A stretch of 64,000 bases of DNA, from the NCBI RefSeq assembly GCF_000403435.2, contig NZ_KE159709.1, forward strand, positions 62,001-126,000, written 5' to 3'. Positions 25,577 through 34,180 of this stretch are shown piece after piece; positions within the stretch are counted from its first letter, which is position 1, and every line of letters starts with the position of its first letter. Origin of the DNA: Oscillibacter sp. 1-3 (lineage in GTDB: Bacteria > Bacillota > Clostridia > Oscillospirales > Oscillospiraceae). A program made the translations under genes and the position numbers. The notes below the pieces were generated by a model that worked only from the letters and a program-made list of their open reading frames with translations, searched no databases and was not told the origin of the DNA.

Positions 25577-26194
25577 ATGCCCAGCAATACGTTTTTGAAC
25601 CTGCCGGAGGATAAGCAGACCCGGCTCATGGACGCCGCCTCCCGGGAATTTTCCGCGAAGCCCTACAACGAGGCCTCCATCAATAAGATCATCCAGGAGG
25701 CGGGCATCCCCCGGGGCAGTTTCTACATGTACTTCCAGGACAAGGAGGAGCTGTTCCGCTACCTGGTCCGCGGCTATGTGGATCAGATGCTGATGGTGCT
25801 GGAGGAGGCGCTGCTGCGGGAGGGAGGCGACGTGTTCGCGGCGCTGCGGACCCTGTTTGACTACGTGTGGGAGAAGCGGCAGGAGCAGTCCCTGGGCGGC
25901 ATGGGGGCCATGTCGGCCATCATCAGCCGCAACGGCGGCATGCAGCGGGGCGCCCTGCTGGACCTGCTGGACTCCGGCGAGGCGCTGGAGCGGCTGCGCC
26001 AGTCCGTGAACCCGGAGCTGCTGGACCTGCGGCGGGAGGAGGATCTGGACGACATGCTGGCGGTGCTGCTGTCTGTCGCCGGACCGCTGCTCTATGCCGG
26101 CATAGAGGCCGGAGATGCTCCCGGTAGCCGGGAGCATCTGGATGGGATTCTGGACATTTTGCGGCGGGGCATGGCGAAGGATAAGGACGCGTGA
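25577..26194 (+). CDS. TetR/AcrR-family transcriptional regulator
   Basis: This 205-residue repressor has an N-terminal helix-turn-helix (about 12-56: RLMDAASREFSAKPYNEASINKIIQEAGIP, then GSFYMYFQDKEELFRYLV). The C-terminal ligand-binding domain is all helical. AGAGGAAGAGAGG precedes the ATG. It leads an operon with a membrane-fusion protein and an ABC exporter, and probably represses it through the palindrome at 25396-25440, responding to an exported toxic compound. Confidence 0.92.
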   Translation: MPSNTFLNLPEDKQTRLMDAASREFSAKPYNEASINKIIQEAGIPRGSFYMYFQDKEELFRYLVRGYVDQMLMVLEEALLREGGDVFAALRTLFDYVWEKRQEQSLGGMGAMSAIISRNGGMQRGALLDLLDSGEALERLRQSVNPELLDLRREEDLDDMLAVLLSVAGPLLYAGIEAGDAPGSREHLDGILDILRRGMAKDKDA

Positions 26195-26269
26195 CCGGCG
26201 GGAGAACCGGATCGGCGTTTTGAGGACTGCTGACAGCCCCAGAGTATCAGAAAGCGAGGAGAACGAGAC

Positions 26270-27886
26270 ATGAAAAACGAACTGATGGAAGAGCGGGGGA
26301 CGGCCCCGGAGGAGACCGCGCCTCAGGCGGAGAAAAAGCGGAAAAAGTGGAGTCTGCCCAAGGGGAAGAAGCCCCGCCGGCGCAGGCTGATCGCGGGAGC
26401 GGCGGTGATTCTGGCGGCGGCGCTGATTTTCTCCCGCCTCCAGCAGGGAGACACCGCCCAGGCGGGGGCCAACTACCAGCCGGTCTCCGTCATCCGGCAG
26501 GACATCACCGTGACAGTCTCCGGCAGCGGCACCCTGGCCCCGGCGGACGCCTACAACGTCTCCACCCTGATCTCCGGGGCCATCGAGGAGGCCCCCTTTG
26601 AGGAGGACGATCTGGTGGAGAAGGGGACGCTGCTCTACACCCTGGACAGCGGCGACGCCCAGAGCTCCGTCCAGCGGGCCAACATCTCCGCGGCCCAGGC
26701 CCGGCTGAGCCTGGAGCAGGCCCGGGAGGCCCTGAACCCCACTGCGCCCATCGCCGGCGTCATCAACGAGGTCTTCGTCCACAACGGCGACAGCGTCACC
26801 GCCGGAACGGCCCTGGCCAAGATCATGACCAGCCGGGACCTGTCCATTGACTTCCTGTTCCCCTACGTGGCGCCCTCGGAGTTCTATGTGGGCCAGAGCG
26901 CCACTGTGTTCGTCGGGGACTTTGTGGACTCCGTTCCGGGCACTGTTGAGGCGGTGTCCGACTCCACCTCCGTCATGAGCAACGGCCAGGAGGGCAGCTC
27001 CGTCCGAGTGAAGATCACCAACCCCGGTGTGCTGTCGGACAGCTTCAAGGCCTCCGCCGCCATCGGCAGCTATTCCAGTTACGGGCAGGCCACAGTCTCC
27101 ATGGCCGGCACCGCCACGGTGTACTCCGCGGGCAGCGGCACGGTGACAGGCTTTAACAAGCTGGCGGGCAGCAATGTTGCCAAGGGAGAGGTGCTGTGCA
27201 CCATCGAGTCCGAGACCAACCGGGCCCAGGCGGAAAACGCCCGACTGAGCGTGGCCAGCGCCAACCTCTCCGCTGGCAGCGCCGCCGACAATCTGGACGA
27301 TTACCGCATTGAGTCCCCCATCTCCGGCACGGTGATTGAGAAGAAATTTAAGGCCGGAGATAAGGTGGACGGCGCCGCCTCCGGCACCCTGGCCATCATC
27401 TACGACATGAGCTATCTCAAGGTGGAGATGAACGTCAACGAGCTGGACATCGGCAAGGTGCGGGCCGGCCAGGCCGTGGAGATCACGGCGGCGGCCCTGA
27501 TGGGCCAGACCTTCCAGGGCACTGTGGAGCGGGTCAGCGTCAACGGCACCACCACCAGCGGCTTTACCACCTATCCGGTGACCATCGTCGTCGAGGATTA
27601 CGGCGAGCTGAAGCCGGGCATGAACGTCTCCGCCACCATTCTGGGCGATACGGTGGAAAATGCCCTCTGTGTGCCCGTGGGCGCCGTGAACCGGGGCAAT
27701 ACGGTCCTGGTCCCCGGCGAGGGCGCTATGACCGAGGACGGCGCCGCCGTGGCGGACCCCTCCAAGCTGGAGGAGCGCTCCGTGACATTGGGCAGGAGCG
27801 ATGATGCGTACATTGAGATCACCTCCGGCCTGTCGGAGGGAGAGACCGTGCTGATTCTGGACCAGACAGCGGTTATGGGAGGCTGA
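26270..27886 (+). CDS. Membrane-fusion/adaptor protein (MacA/YknX-like)
   Basis: This adaptor has 538 residues. A charged cytoplasmic start (1-36) is followed by one membrane helix (about 37-54, LIAGAAVILAAALIF), a biotinyl-lipoyl-like hairpin, a short coiled coil (QARLSLEQAREAL), beta-barrel domains (GTVEAVSDSTSVM; GTVIEKKFKAGDKV) and a C-terminal membrane-proximal domain (GMNVSATI..VPVGAV). It is longer than MacA (about 370) because the barrel region holds an extra insertion. It pairs with the ABC ATPase and permease encoded next, as in YknXYZ. Confidence 0.88.
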   Translation: MKNELMEERGTAPEETAPQAEKKRKKWSLPKGKKPRRRRLIAGAAVILAAALIFSRLQQGDTAQAGANYQPVSVIRQDITVTVSGSGTLAPADAYNVSTLISGAIEEAPFEEDDLVEKGTLLYTLDSGDAQSSVQRANISAAQARLSLEQAREALNPTAPIAGVINEVFVHNGDSVTAGTALAKIMTSRDLSIDFLFPYVAPSEFYVGQSATVFVGDFVDSVPGTVEAVSDSTSVMSNGQEGSSVRVKITNPGVLSDSFKASAAIGSYSSYGQATVSMAGTATVYSAGSGTVTGFNKLAGSNVAKGEVLCTIESETNRAQAENARLSVASANLSAGSAADNLDDYRIESPISGTVIEKKFKAGDKVDGAASGTLAIIYDMSYLKVEMNVNELDIGKVRAGQAVEITAAALMGQTFQGTVERVSVNGTTTSGFTTYPVTIVVEDYGELKPGMNVSATILGDTVENALCVPVGAVNRGNTVLVPGEGAMTEDGAAVADPSKLEERSVTLGRSDDAYIEITSGLSEGETVLILDQTAVMGG

Positions 27887-27893
27887 GGGTCAA

Positions 27894-28634
27894 GTGGAGC
27901 ATCTCATTGAGCTGAAAAATGTCTATAAGATTTATCAGATGGGCTCCGAGGAGGTCCACGCCCTGGACGGGGTGAACATCACCATCGATCCCGGGGAGTT
28001 CGTGGCCATCGTGGGCCAGTCCGGCTCCGGCAAGTCCACGGCCATGAATATCATCGGCTGTCTGGACGTACCCACCTCCGGTACCTACCACTTGGGCGGC
28101 ACCGATGTCTCCACCATGGACGACGACCAGCAGGCGGAGATCCGGAACAAAATGCTGGGCTTTATCTTCCAGCAGTACAACCTGATTCCAAAGCTGACCG
28201 TGCAGGAGAACGTGGAGCTGCCCCTGCTGTACGCCGGCGTCTCCGCCGAGGAGCGCCGGGAGCGGGCGGTCCGGTCCCTGGGGCGGGTGGGTCTTGCCGA
28301 GAAGCGGAAGAACCTGCCCAGCCAGCTCTCCGGCGGCCAGCAGCAGCGGGTGTCCATCGCTCGGGCCCTGGCGGGGGACCCCTCTGTCATCCTGGCCGAC
28401 GAGCCCACCGGCGCCCTGGATTCCCGCACGGGCCGGGAGGTGCTGGGCTTCCTCCAGAAGCTCAACGAGGAGGGGGACACGGTGGTCCTCATTACCCACG
28501 ACAACTCCATCGCGGTGAAGGCCAAGCGCATCGTCCGCCTCCAGGACGGGCGGGTCATCTACGACGGCGACGCCAGCGACCCCAAGGCCGTGGTGCGGCC
28601 GGAGGACGCCGGAAACGAGGAGGTGGGGGCATGA
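27894..28634 (+). CDS. ABC exporter ATPase (MacB/LolD/YknY type)
   Basis: This cytoplasmic ATPase has 246 residues. Walker A is GQSGSGKS (near 41-48), the Q-loop FIFQQYNL is near 90, the signature is LSGGQQQR (near 142-149), Walker B is VILADEPTGALDS (near 163-175) and the H-loop is ITHD near 203. It starts with GTG 7 bases after the adaptor stop and overlaps the permease by 4 bases (ATGA). It powers the MacB-like export complex. Confidence 0.95.
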   Translation: MEHLIELKNVYKIYQMGSEEVHALDGVNITIDPGEFVAIVGQSGSGKSTAMNIIGCLDVPTSGTYHLGGTDVSTMDDDQQAEIRNKMLGFIFQQYNLIPKLTVQENVELPLLYAGVSAEERRERAVRSLGRVGLAEKRKNLPSQLSGGQQQRVSIARALAGDPSVILADEPTGALDSRTGREVLGFLQKLNEEGDTVVLITHDNSIAVKAKRIVRLQDGRVIYDGDASDPKAVVRPEDAGNEEVGA

Positions 28635-29884
28635 GCTTTACCCAGTCCTTCAAGCTGGCCATCAAGTCCCTGCGGACCAGCAAGGCCCGGGCCATTCTCA
28701 CCATGCTGGGCATCATCATCGGCGTGGCGGCGGTGATTGTCATCATCTCCCTGGGCAACGGCCTCACCGGTATGGTGGAACAGCAGGTGGAGAAGGTGGG
28801 CATCAACCAGATCTACGCCTACAACTGGGGCTTCGGCGGCGGCGCACTGGCCCTGGACGCCCAGGAAATCTACGACCTGGTGGAGGAGCGGCCGGACGTG
28901 TTTGCGGGCGTTACCCCCTGGGTCAGCGCCGGCACCGGCACCCGGAAGGGAAGCGAGAAGTACGAGAAGACCGGCATCTACGGCGTCAGCGAGGTCTTCT
29001 ACAACCCGGAGCTGTCCGCCACCCTGGACGGGGACCAATTGGCAAAGGGCCGTTTCCTGAGCTATGTGGACGTGCTCCAGCGGAGCAATGTCTGTGTTAT
29101 CGGCGCGTATCTGGAGGAGAACGCCTTCGGCGGCGACGCCTTGGGACAGGGGCTCATCGTGGGCGGCGTTCCCTACACCGTCATCGGCGTGATGAAGCAG
29201 GGCAGCGAGGTCATGGAGGAGGGCGGCGGCGACGATATGGTGTACATCCCCTATGAAAACGCCCTCCAGCTCTCCGGCACCCGGCAGGTCCAGCTCTTCC
29301 AGCTCACCTGCACCTCCCGGGAGACCTCCGGCCTCGCCAAGGAGCTGCTGACGGAGCTGATGCTGGACTTCTACGGCGAGCAGTACAGCGACAACGGGCA
29401 GACCTTCTACATCCAGACCATGGCGGAACAGGTGGCCATGATTAACGGCATGATGGGCGTGGCCATGGCGGTGCTGGTGGCCATCGCGGCCATCTCCCTG
29501 CTGGTGGGCGGCATCGGCATCATGAACATCATGCTGGTCTCCGTCACCGAGCGCACGAGGGAGATCGGCATCCGCAAGTCCCTGGGGGCCAAGCGGCGGG
29601 ACATCCGGCGGCAGTTTGTCATCGAGGCCGGCACCACCTCCGCCATCGGCGGGCTGCTGGGCATCGGCTTCGGGTTTTTGATGGCCACGGGCATCGGCGC
29701 CATTATGGGCGGGATGTTGGTGAAGTCCATGGGGGTCAGCGGTATCACCTTCAACGCGGTTCCCACCTTCAGCGCCATCGCCGTGTCCTTCGGCGTGTCC
29801 GTGGGGATCGGCGTCCTCTTCGGCTACCTCCCCGCCAACAAGGCCGCCAAGCTCAACCCCATTGACGCCTTGCGGTACGACTGA
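28631..29884 (+). CDS. MacB/FtsX-like ABC permease
   Basis: This 417-residue membrane protein has a first helix at about 20-45 (ARAILTMLGIIIGVAAVIVIISLGNG), a large extracellular MacB-type domain (about 46-270) and three C-terminal helices ending in the FtsX domain (IGIMNIMLVSVTERTREIGIRKSLGA near 295-320; GYLPANKAAKLNPIDALRYD at the end). It forms a mechanotransmission exporter with the two preceding genes. A strong terminator follows. Confidence 0.94.
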   Translation: MSFTQSFKLAIKSLRTSKARAILTMLGIIIGVAAVIVIISLGNGLTGMVEQQVEKVGINQIYAYNWGFGGGALALDAQEIYDLVEERPDVFAGVTPWVSAGTGTRKGSEKYEKTGIYGVSEVFYNPELSATLDGDQLAKGRFLSYVDVLQRSNVCVIGAYLEENAFGGDALGQGLIVGGVPYTVIGVMKQGSEVMEEGGGDDMVYIPYENALQLSGTRQVQLFQLTCTSRETSGLAKELLTELMLDFYGEQYSDNGQTFYIQTMAEQVAMINGMMGVAMAVLVAIAAISLLVGGIGIMNIMLVSVTERTREIGIRKSLGAKRRDIRRQFVIEAGTTSAIGGLLGIGFGFLMATGIGAIMGGMLVKSMGVSGITFNAVPTFSAIAVSFGVSVGIGVLFGYLPANKAAKLNPIDALRYD

Positions 29885-29925
29885 GAGCTGCTGGGCACAC
29901 GGGTCCGAATGCATTTCCGTGACAG

Positions 29926-29962
29926 AAAAAATTCCGGTGAAAATTCTTCACCGGAATTTTTT
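29926..29962 (+). terminator. Terminator of the export operon
   Basis: A stem of about 13 bp (AAAATTCCGGTGAA with TTCACCGGAATTTT) is followed by TTATCTTTT. It is nearly symmetrical and U-rich. Confidence 0.92.
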
Positions 29963-29970
29963 ATCTTTTC

Positions 29971-29995
29971 AAACTTTTTCCGCCCCGTCATCGTC
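29971..29995 (+). promoter_or_regulatory. Candidate ECF (SigV-type) autoregulatory promoter
   Basis: AAAC (29971-29974) and CGTC (29992-29995) are separated by 17 bases, matching the AAC/CGT arrangement of ECF sigma promoters. They lie 36 bases before the sigma gene. A TATAAT at 29996-30001 overlaps and could give basal vegetative transcription. Confidence 0.55.
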
Positions 29996-30030
29996 TATAA
30001 TACAGAACGACACAGAAGGGAGGTGTGTGC

Positions 30031-30522
30031 ATGGCGTCTTTGAAGGAGGAGCTGCTGGAATCCTACCTCATCGGCGGGCAGGAGCGGTTTTACCGTCTGG
30101 CGTACAGCTACCTCCGGGACCGGGAGGAGGCCCTGGACGCGGTGCAGACTGCCGTCTGCCGCTGCCTGGAACGGCGGGACAGCCTGCGGGATGAGGCGGC
30201 CCTGGGGACCTGGTTTACCCGCATCCTGGTGAACACGTGCATGGATCTGCTGCGGCAGAGGAGGCGGGTGACTTTCGTGCCGCCGGAGGCCCTGGACGCC
30301 GGCAGCTATGAGGACCCGCTGCCGGAGGACGGCGCCCTGGCCGACCGGGTGAACGGCCTGCCCCCGGAGGCGCAGACCGTGGTAAAGCTGCGGTTCTATG
30401 AGGATATGACCCTCCGGGAGATCAGCGAGGTCACCGGCTGGAACCTGAACACCGTCAAGAGCCGCCTGTACGCGGGACTGAAAAAACTGCGGGTATCACT
30501 GGAAGGAGTGACATTGGAATGA
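30031..30522 (+). CDS. sigV: ECF-type RNA polymerase sigma factor (SigV-like)
   Basis: This 163-residue extracytoplasmic-function sigma factor has region 2 at about 20-85 (FYRLAYSYLRDREEALDAVQTAVCRCLE; TWFTRILVNTCMDLLRQ) and region 4 at about 108-158 (LREISEVTGWNLNTVKSRLYAGLKKLR). GGGAGG lies 7 bases before the ATG at 30031. Its stop overlaps the next gene, which encodes an RsiV-like anti-sigma factor, so the SigV name follows from the pair. An ECF-like promoter upstream suggests autoregulation. Confidence 0.88.
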   Translation: MASLKEELLESYLIGGQERFYRLAYSYLRDREEALDAVQTAVCRCLERRDSLRDEAALGTWFTRILVNTCMDLLRQRRRVTFVPPEALDAGSYEDPLPEDGALADRVNGLPPEAQTVVKLRFYEDMTLREISEVTGWNLNTVKSRLYAGLKKLRVSLEGVTLE

Positions 30523-31361
30523 ACGAATTCAAAAAAGCCAGAGAGGACTATGAGGCCACCCCCATTCCACAGGAGCTGGAGGACCGGGTCCGGGCGGGCA
30601 TCCGCCAGGGGAAGGCCAACTACCGCCGCCGGCGGTGGAGGAAGTACGCCGCAGGGACTGCCGCCTGCCTTGTGGTGCTGGCAGGGGCGCTGAACCTGTC
30701 GCCCACCGTGGCGGCCGCAGCGGCGGAGGTGCCGGTGCTGGGCGGTCTCTTCCGGGTGCTCACCGTGCGGGACTTCCACGGGGAGGAGGACGGCATCAAC
30801 TATGACATCAGCGTCCCCGGCGTGGAGGCGGAGGGCGAGCTTGCCCAGCGTGTCAACGATGTGATCCAGGAGAAGGTGAACGCCCACCTGGCCAAGGCCC
30901 AACAGGACTGGGAGGACTACAAGGAGGCCTTTTTCGCCACCGGCGGCACGGAGGAGGAGTGGGGTGAGCGGACCATGGACGTCATCGTGGACTACGAGGT
31001 CAAGAGCCAAACGGACGCCCGCCTCTCCTTTGTGGTGACCTTTGGCGAGGGCTGGGTGGCCTCCATGGAGGAGACCTACTGCTACAACCTGGACCTGGCG
31101 GAGGACCGGGACATCACACTGGCGGAGCTGCTGGGGGAGAATTGGGTGGAGCAGTGCAACGAGGCTGTCCGGGCCGGGATTGCCGCCAGCGTGGACGAGG
31201 AGGGCTTCACCTTCTTCTTCCCGCCGGAGGAGGGCGGCTTTGCCACGGTGGACGAGAGCACCGCCTTCTATATCCGGGAGGACGGCGTGCCGGTACTGGT
31301 ATTCCCCAGGTACTCCATCGCCGCCGGCGCGGCGGGAAGCCCCGAATTCCCTGTGGAATAG
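30519..31361 (+). CDS. rsiV: RsiV-like anti-sigma factor (DUF3298/DUF4163)
   Basis: This single-pass membrane anti-sigma factor has 280 residues. The short cytoplasmic part (1-43) should hold the sigma factor. The membrane helix is about 44-62 (AAGTAACLVVLAGAL), followed by SPTVAAAAAE, which resembles a signal-peptidase site. The extracellular part contains the DUF4163/DUF3298 fold (VPVLGGLFRVLTVR; DITLAELLGENW; and the closing VFPRYSIAAGAAGSPEF, very like RsiV). In Bacillus subtilis and clostridia RsiV binds lysozyme and is cleaved. Lysozyme sensing here is inference from family. Confidence 0.85.
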   Translation: MNEFKKAREDYEATPIPQELEDRVRAGIRQGKANYRRRRWRKYAAGTAACLVVLAGALNLSPTVAAAAAEVPVLGGLFRVLTVRDFHGEEDGINYDISVPGVEAEGELAQRVNDVIQEKVNAHLAKAQQDWEDYKEAFFATGGTEEEWGERTMDVIVDYEVKSQTDARLSFVVTFGEGWVASMEETYCYNLDLAEDRDITLAELLGENWVEQCNEAVRAGIAASVDEEGFTFFFPPEEGGFATVDESTAFYIREDGVPVLVFPRYSIAAGAAGSPEFPVE

Positions 31362-31370
31362 AGAAAAGGA

Positions 31371-31410
31371 ACGGGAGGGAACCAAAGCGGTTCCCTCCCG
31401 AATTTTATTC
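31371..31410. terminator. Terminator between rsiV and the Fe-S genes
   Basis: A 12-bp stem (31372-31383 with 31389-31400) is followed by AATTTTATT on the plus strand. It ends the sigma operon; the minus-strand smsB-like gene ends about 105 bases beyond. Confidence 0.88.
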
Positions 31411-31515
31411 TTCCAATGACGCGGTTCCCCCGTTGCCGCCGCAGGGACTTTTCTGATTGACCGGCCGCGCAGCGTGTGAAAGTTGTTTTGCATACTTTCC
31501 TTTCAAGATAAAGTA

Positions 31516-32442
31516 TCAGGCCAGGAAGCCCTTGAGGATGCAGTCCTCGGCCTCCTCCTCGGTGAGGCCCAGGGTCTCCAGCTTTAAGAGCTGGTCCCCG
31601 GCGATTTTGCCGATGGCGGCCTCGTGGACCAGCTGAGCCTCGGTGCAGTTGGCGGTAATGGCGGGGATGGACTTGATCTTGGCGTCCCCCATGATGATGG
31701 AGTCGCACTGGACGTGGCCGAAGCACTGGGCGTTGCCCACCATTCGGGGATAGAACACCTGGCTGGACTGGTCCTGGGCCACGGAGCGGGAGATCACCCG
31801 CCCCTTGGAGTCCTCGCCGTCCAAAACGATCTCCATGTCGCTCTCCGCAATTTGATCCCCATGGGTCAGAAGCCGTTCGGTGACGATGGCCTCCGCCCCC
31901 TTGCCGCAGACGATCTTCGTGCTGCGCTTGGTGGAGTCGATGCCTCGGATCTGCACGGTCTCCATCTGGATGGAGGCCCCCTCCTCCAGGTTGACCACCG
32001 TCTCCGGATTCATGATCCGGCCGCCCTTGCCGTTCCCGTCGCCGTAGTGCTTCTCCGTGTACTTCACTTTGGAGTTTTTGCCCACGTGGAAGGTATGAAC
32101 GCCGTCGTGGCGGCTGGTCTGGTCGCCGCAGTTGTGGATGCCGCAGCCGGCCACAATGTCCACATCGCAGTTCTCCCCGATGTAGAAATCGTTGTAGACC
32201 AGCTCCTCCACACCGGACTTGGTGATGAGAACGGGGATGTGGCAGGTCTCGCCCACAGTGCCGTCCTTGACGCGGATGTCAATGCCGCTCTTGCCGTCGG
32301 TTTTGGAGGTAATCTCAATGTGCTCCGTGGACTGGCGGCCGTCGCAGCCGCTGTCCTTGCGGATGTTGAAGGCCCCCACGGGCTTGCCGGTGAGGTCCGC
32401 GATCTTCTCCAGCAGCTCACGGTCGAGCTCAGTGTCCATCAT
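31516..32442 (-). CDS. SufB/SufD-family Fe-S scaffold (SmsB-like)
   Basis: This 308-residue SufBD-superfamily protein is much shorter than SufB (about 470) or SufD (about 420). The core beta-helix repeats are visible (TETVVNLEEGASIQMETVQI-like strands, GRVISRSVAQDQSSQ, HVQCDSIIMGDAKI) and the C-terminal HEAAIGKIAGDQLLKLETLGLTEEEAE helix is typical of SufB/D. Several cysteines could hold a cluster. It overlaps the ATPase gene by 4 bases. A two-gene SufC+SufB-like system without SufS, SufU or SufD matches the SUF-like minimal system (SMS) reported for archaea and anaerobes. Confidence 0.85.
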   Translation of the reverse strand: MMDTELDRELLEKIADLTGKPVGAFNIRKDSGCDGRQSTEHIEITSKTDGKSGIDIRVKDGTVGETCHIPVLITKSGVEELVYNDFYIGENCDVDIVAGCGIHNCGDQTSRHDGVHTFHVGKNSKVKYTEKHYGDGNGKGGRIMNPETVVNLEEGASIQMETVQIRGIDSTKRSTKIVCGKGAEAIVTERLLTHGDQIAESDMEIVLDGEDSKGRVISRSVAQDQSSQVFYPRMVGNAQCFGHVQCDSIIMGDAKIKSIPAITANCTEAQLVHEAAIGKIAGDQLLKLETLGLTEEEAEDCILKGFLA

Positions 32443-33179
32443 AGCGCGTTCGCCTCCTTTGTCAGTACAGGGCAGCCGCCCAGGGTGTCCGCCAGAATTT
32501 GAGGCAGAATCTCAGAAGCCGTGCCCCGGTGGCGGATGGTGCCGTCTCCCACCACGATGACTTCGTCCGCCAGGGAGATAATACGCTCCTGGTGGGAGAT
32601 GATAATCATGGTGCCGCTGCCTGCGGCGTGAATCTGTTCGAAGGTCTCCGTCAGCCGGGCGAAGCTCCACAGGTCGATGCCGGCCTCCGGCTCGTCAAAG
32701 ATCATCAGCTGGGCGTTCCGGGCCAGGACGGAGGCGATCTCAATGCGCTTGACCTCGCCGCCGGAAAGGGACACGTCCACCTCCCGGTCCAGGTAGTCGT
32801 TGGCGCACAGGCCCACCTTGGTGAGATACTGGCAGCACTTGTCCTTGGAGAGCTTTTCCTCCCCGTGGGCCAGGGTCAGAAGGTCCCGCACCGTCAGCCC
32901 CTTGAAGCGGGGGGGCTGCTGGAAGCCGTAGCTGATGCCCAGGCGGGCCCGCTCCGTAATGCCAAGGGACGTGATGTCCTGCCCGTTCCAGAGGATCTGG
33001 CCGGAGGTGGGCGTCACCAGGCCCATGATGATCTTGGCCAGGGTGGTCTTGCCGCCGCCGTTGGGGCCGGTGAATACCACCAGGCGGTGGTCCGGAATGG
33101 TGAGGGAGATGTTGTTCAAAATGCCCAGCTCTCCGTCTCCCTCCCGGACGGAATAGCTGATGGACTTGAGTTCCAGCAT
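32439..33179 (-). CDS. SufC-like Fe-S assembly ATPase (SmsC-like)
   Basis: This 246-residue ABC-type ATPase has Walker A GPNGGGKT (near 36-43), a signature LSGGEVKR (near 138-145), Walker B LMIFDEPEAGID (near 158-169) and H-loop ISHQ. The EAGID after Walker B is characteristic of SufC. The start at 33179 is supported by AGGAGG 8 bases upstream; the longer frame has none. It works with the SmsB-like partner in de novo Fe-S cluster assembly in the cytoplasm. Confidence 0.92.
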   Translation of the reverse strand: MLELKSISYSVREGDGELGILNNISLTIPDHRLVVFTGPNGGGKTTLAKIIMGLVTPTSGQILWNGQDITSLGITERARLGISYGFQQPPRFKGLTVRDLLTLAHGEEKLSKDKCCQYLTKVGLCANDYLDREVDVSLSGGEVKRIEIASVLARNAQLMIFDEPEAGIDLWSFARLTETFEQIHAAGSGTMIIISHQERIISLADEVIVVGDGTIRHRGTASEILPQILADTLGGCPVLTKEANAL

Positions 33180-33294
33180 ATTTGGAACCTCCTCAGTACA
33201 GGGCTGATCTGACGCGAAGCAGAACGCCGGACCGGCGGATGCGCCGACCCGGCCTGCCATTTTTCAGACAGGGCCCGGATCTCAAAACATATCC

Positions 33295-33323
33295 ATTTTA
33301 CCAGATATGCCAGGAAAAGACAA
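33295..33323 (-). promoter_or_regulatory. Promoter of the Fe-S gene pair
   Basis: On the minus strand TTGTCT (33323-33318) and TAAAAT (33300-33295) are 17 bases apart and lie about 115 bases before the ATPase start. The surrounding 33280-33335 stretch is AT-rich with several ATATC/GATAT half-sites, a possible regulator site. The rest of 33180-33481 shows no gene. Confidence 0.6.
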
Positions 33324-33481
33324 CATATCTATATGATGGGTATTTGCGGGAGAGCGCCGTGCTTTTCGAGGATAGTTTACCCCATTTGACAGAAATTTAC
33401 CTGTGATAAATGCAACAATGAACAAAAAAGTCCGCTGCCGCATAGGATGGGACGCAAACGAAGAGCAAAGGAGTGGCTTTT

Positions 33482-34105
33482 ATGGCAGAGAATTTACATA
33501 GCCCCGAGGTATACGACTTCCGGCGGTACGACCGGGTCTGGCAGCGGGTGGCCCCGGATCTGGAGCCCTATCCCGGTGTGAGTACGGCGGCGGCCATGCC
33601 AGCGCCCCCGCCGCAGGCGGCGTCCGCGGCATCCATGGCCCGGCAGGAGAGTCAGCTGCCCGGGGCCGCCCAGGACCCTTGCTGCATGGGCAGCGCGGCA
33701 TCTGAGATGCTGGAGGTGCTCACCGGATATATTGAGGAGGAGCTGGCGGACCGGCGGTACTTCCTGGCCATGAGCCGCCAGGCGCCCTCCTGGGCCCGGC
33801 AGCGGCTGCGGGATATTGCCGCAGACGAGGGTGCTCACGCCCGGCGGCTCATGGCAGCCTACTATCTGATCACCGGCCAGTGCTACCGGCCCGCCATTGC
33901 CAGCGGTTCCATCACGATCGGGCGCTGGTGTCCGGCGCTGCGGGAGCGGTATCACATGGAGGCCTGCAACGGGCTGAACTACGCCCGCTCCGCGGACGGC
34001 ACCACGGACCCGTGCCTCAGCAAGCTCTTAAACGAGCTCAGCGCCGACGAGTACCGCCATGCCGAGGAGCTGATGGCCATGCTGGAGCGGGCCATCCAGG
34101 GGTAA
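33482..34105 (+). CDS. Ferritin-like domain protein
   Basis: This 207-residue protein has a low-complexity Ala/Pro-rich N-terminal third (about 35-60) and then a four-helix ferritin-like domain. Metal-ligand type motifs are visible: EEELADRRYFLAM (near 86), DEGAHARRLMAAYY (near 118-131, a DExxH pattern) and DEYRHAEELMAM (near 188-199). AAAGGAG precedes the ATG at 33482. It may store iron or detoxify oxygen species. It diverges from the Fe-S assembly pair, which fits an iron-related role. The Pro/Ala linker is unusual. Confidence 0.75.
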   Translation: MAENLHSPEVYDFRRYDRVWQRVAPDLEPYPGVSTAAAMPAPPPQAASAASMARQESQLPGAAQDPCCMGSAASEMLEVLTGYIEEELADRRYFLAMSRQAPSWARQRLRDIAADEGAHARRLMAAYYLITGQCYRPAIASGSITIGRWCPALRERYHMEACNGLNYARSADGTTDPCLSKLLNELSADEYRHAEELMAMLERAIQG

Positions 34106-34110
34106 AAAAG

Positions 34111-34135
34111 GAAGCGGGGTCATTGACCCCGCTTC
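34111..34135 (+). terminator. Terminator after the ferritin-like gene
   Basis: An 11-bp stem (34111-34121 with 34125-34135) with an ATT loop is followed by TCCTTT. Its right arm overlaps the -35 box of the next promoter. Confidence 0.85.
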
Positions 34136-34151
34136 TCCTTTCTGCTATAAT
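34123..34151 (+). promoter_or_regulatory. Promoter of the DUF2461 gene
   Basis: TTGACC (34123-34128) and TATAAT (34146-34151, with an upstream TGC) are 17 bases apart. The -35 sits within the preceding terminator hairpin, a compact overlap. Confidence 0.7.
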
Positions 34152-34180
34152 CGGCAGAAAAAGAGGATGGGGAGCGCACT

